Assembly: GCA_025454525.1 (NCBI GenBank)
Contig: JALOOG010000022.1
Coordinates: forward strand, 1 to 64,000
Direction: 5' to 3'
DNA: 64,000 nt
Source of the DNA: Anaerolineae bacterium
GTDB taxonomy: Bacteria > Chloroflexota > Anaerolineae > Aggregatilineales > Phototrophicaceae
The notes beneath the pieces are model-generated. The model did not search any database and was not told where the DNA came from. It was given only the letters and a program-made list of their open reading frames with translations. Within the stretch, counting starts at the first letter, position 1. Every line of letters starts with the position of its first letter. The position numbers and the translations under genes are program-made. This document shows positions 62,118 through 64,000 of the stretch, one piece after another.

Positions 62118-64000
62118 TGAAGTTCAGATGGTTTCACCTGATCGTATTGGCTCTATGGGTGGTCGTGGCAGATGTCTCAGTGGCACAGGAGACGGAATCC
62201 TTCCCTGTCACGATTGAACATCAGTATGGCAGTACGACTATCACCACCGCACCACAGCGCGTTGTTGCGATTGGTTATACCGAACAGGATTTTTTGTTAG
62301 CATTAGGGATCACTCCGGTAGCGGTGCGTTATTGGTATGGGCCAGAAGAAGACACAATCCGTCCTTGGGCCCAACCCTATGTTGAAGGCGATGCACCTGT
62401 CGTTCTAAATATGCCTTTCGGTAGTCTAAATTACGAGGCCATCCTTGATCTTCAACCAGATCTGATCAGTGCGGTAACAGCAGGCATTACGCAAGAAGAA
62501 TATGAACTGTTGTCAGAGATCGCGCCCACCATCACCCAAAGCGCTGATTACATCAATTTCGGGATGCCATGGCAAGAAAGCACGCGCATGATCGGAGCGG
62601 CGGTTGGGAAAAGTGCGGAAGCTGAAACTTTAGTGACGGAGATTGAGGGATTGTTTACCGAGGCCCGCGAGAAAAACCCACAATTTGCTGGTAAAAGCAT
62701 CGCCGTTGCTTACTACTACAGTGACACGTATGGCTTTTACACAGATCAAGACTCACGGGGGCGGTTCTTCACTGAATTAGGCTTTGTTGTGCCACCTGCG
62801 TTAGTTGAGGCCGCCGGAGAATTATTTTATGCGGATGTCAGCACGGAACGGATCGACTTACTGGATCAAGATTTGATTGCGATCGTCAATCTACAATTTA
62901 TTGAAGGGGGACGCGAAACCTTAGAATCCCAACCGCTATTCCGTCAGTTAAAGGCGGTTCAAGAAGGACGAGTGGCGTATTTCACAAATGAGATCGAAGA
63001 TGCGATCGGCTTTAACTCACCTCTAAGCCTTCATTTTGCCTTAGACGGCACGTTACCCGTATTAGAAACCATTTTTCCGCCCGCGATCGTCAATGAATTG
63101 ACCTGTGAATCAGGTTTTCGCCCCTTTGATCATGAAATTTTAGAAGGGGGAGCGATTTGCATCCCAGAAAATCCGCAACGTGTAGTGGCACTTGATCCGT
63201 TTGCTTACGAACTACTGATTCTAAACAATACCCCTCCAGTTGGCGCAGTGGGTTATCTAGAAGCGGTTTATCGTGGCAACTTCCCTTACTTAGCAGATCG
63301 GCTATCAGGTATTGAAAATGTCGGATTTCCACCTAATCCAGAAGCCATTCTCGCGCTCAATCCCGATCTGATCATCGGTAGTTATTTAGAAGCCGATCTA
63401 GTTGAGCAACTTCAAGCGATTGCTCCCACCGTAAATTACATCTCATTCGGTAGCGGTGATTGGAAACGCCCTATGGCCATGGTCGGTGACTTACTTGGGT
63501 TGACCTCGCTAGTCGATTCATTGATGACAGATTATGAGCAACGGCTTGTTACCTTGTCCGACATGGTAGAAAATCCCGCAGAGATCGAGGTGTCGATTGT
63601 CCGGGTACAACCTGATCGCTTGATGTTAAACCTTGTCAATTCGTTTCCAGCCGTTATCGTGACAGATGCAGGATTTGGCCGTCCAGCATCACAGGCCTAT
63701 TCCGAAGAAGAAGCGACCGAAATTTATGGCAGTGCGATTGGCGCGTTTATCTCGATTGAAGAAATTCAACTCGCGGACGGGGATTATATCTTTGCGTGGA
63801 GCAATCAGGCCAGCGATGAAGATAATGCCGATGCCGATGCGAACTGGGAGGTAGTACAAGCCTCACCCCTATGGAATACACTTTCCGCCGCACAAAATGA
63901 CACCGCTCATCGGGTAGAGGGACATTGGCTAGGGTGGGGTATCTTTGCCGCGCACGGCATCATTGACGATCTGTTTATCTATATTGCGGGGGTTGATCCG
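62118..64000 (+). CDS. Tandem siderophore/iron-type substrate-binding protein; 3' partial
   Basis: ATG 62118, with GGGAGA seven bases upstream, opens a frame that runs off the window (about 627 residues visible). A signal peptide (WFHLIVLALWVVVADVSVAQ) is followed by two consecutive FepB/FhuD-type (TroA-like) substrate-binding domains: domain 1 about 28-310 (APQRVVAIGYTEQDFLLALG, NYEAILDLQPDLIS), domain 2 about 320-627 (NPQRVVALDPFAYELLILN, NPEAILALNPDLIIGSY). These bind ferric siderophores, heme or cobalamin for ABC import. Two such domains in one chain are rare. It may deliver or sort ligands between two transport states. Any permease or ATPase genes would lie beyond the window. The end is expected soon after 64000. 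Confidence 0.88.

Noticed and set aside
62118-64000. Two separate genes for the two binding domains
   Set aside because: No stop codon, start or ribosome site occurs between the domains; the linker reads through.

Overview
The window looks like a chromosome segment of a Chloroflexota bacterium (probably Anaerolineae-like, inferred from style and not from a marker tree). The signs are many secreted or lipid-anchored proteins with Thr/Pro-rich linkers, very long multi-GAF sensor kinases, PPC-domain and beta-propeller surface proteins, a cell-wall gene set (PBP, Ddl) and no LPS or outer-membrane genes. Base composition is moderate GC, with conspicuously many GATC and GCGATCGC sites.

The most striking system is at the left edge (2-2699): a complete diversity-generating retroelement (DGR). 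It comprises a formylglycine-generating-enzyme-fold target protein whose last 36 or so codons are a variable repeat (VR, 951-1059), a DGR-type reverse transcriptase with YVDD and IGNLTSQ motifs, a small Avd-like helical accessory protein, and a template repeat (TR, 2571-2679). VR and TR align over 109 bp without gaps. They differ at 18 positions, and every one is an adenine in TR, which is the footprint of adenine-directed mutagenic retrohoming. Hairpins flank TR and follow VR. A tRNA-Gln gene ends just downstream.

2.9-14.2 kb is a phospho-signalling block: a PP2C phosphatase divergent from a degenerate Ser/Thr kinase, SixA, a 1269-residue GAF/PAS histidine kinase, an unusual fusion of threonine synthase with two receiver domains, two stand-alone receivers and a GNAT protein. 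14.2-21.1 kb holds a BatA/VWA membrane protein, back-to-back lipoprotein genes, a PfkB-type sugar kinase, and a TetR regulator divergent from an epimerase with paired operator-like palindromes. 21.1-32.6 kb holds an alpha-glucosidase, an OmpR/HK two-component pair, a beta-propeller protein, an esterase, a DUF1232 protein, a PspA-like protein with a coiled-coil membrane neighbour, and an amylosucrase. 32.7-33.7 kb holds an AT-richer GNAT protein with an N-terminal segment like that of eCIS/DUF4157-associated proteins, coupled to a tiny downstream ORF.

33.7-45.6 kb is mixed housekeeping and regulation (REC-GAF, SDR, M20 peptidase, pseudo-receiver wHTH regulator, rpsT, TPR protein, a possibly frameshifted LuxR-type regulator, M23 peptidase, P450/TetR pair, SRAP/YedK, thermonuclease). 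45.6-50.2 kb encodes a 1522-residue hybrid kinase with a chain of GAF domains and two receivers. 50.4-58.0 kb carries a PBP2-type transpeptidase, a DnaJ-like zinc-finger protein, tRNA-Gly, two alpha/beta hydrolases, D-Ala-D-Ala ligase and a PPC-domain lipoprotein. 58.0-61.5 kb has an OmpR regulator and an SH3b-WD40 protein. The right edge (61.9-64.0 kb) has direct repeats, a promoter, a structured leader with a 22-codon peptide, and a tandem fusion of two siderophore-type substrate-binding domains that runs off the window.
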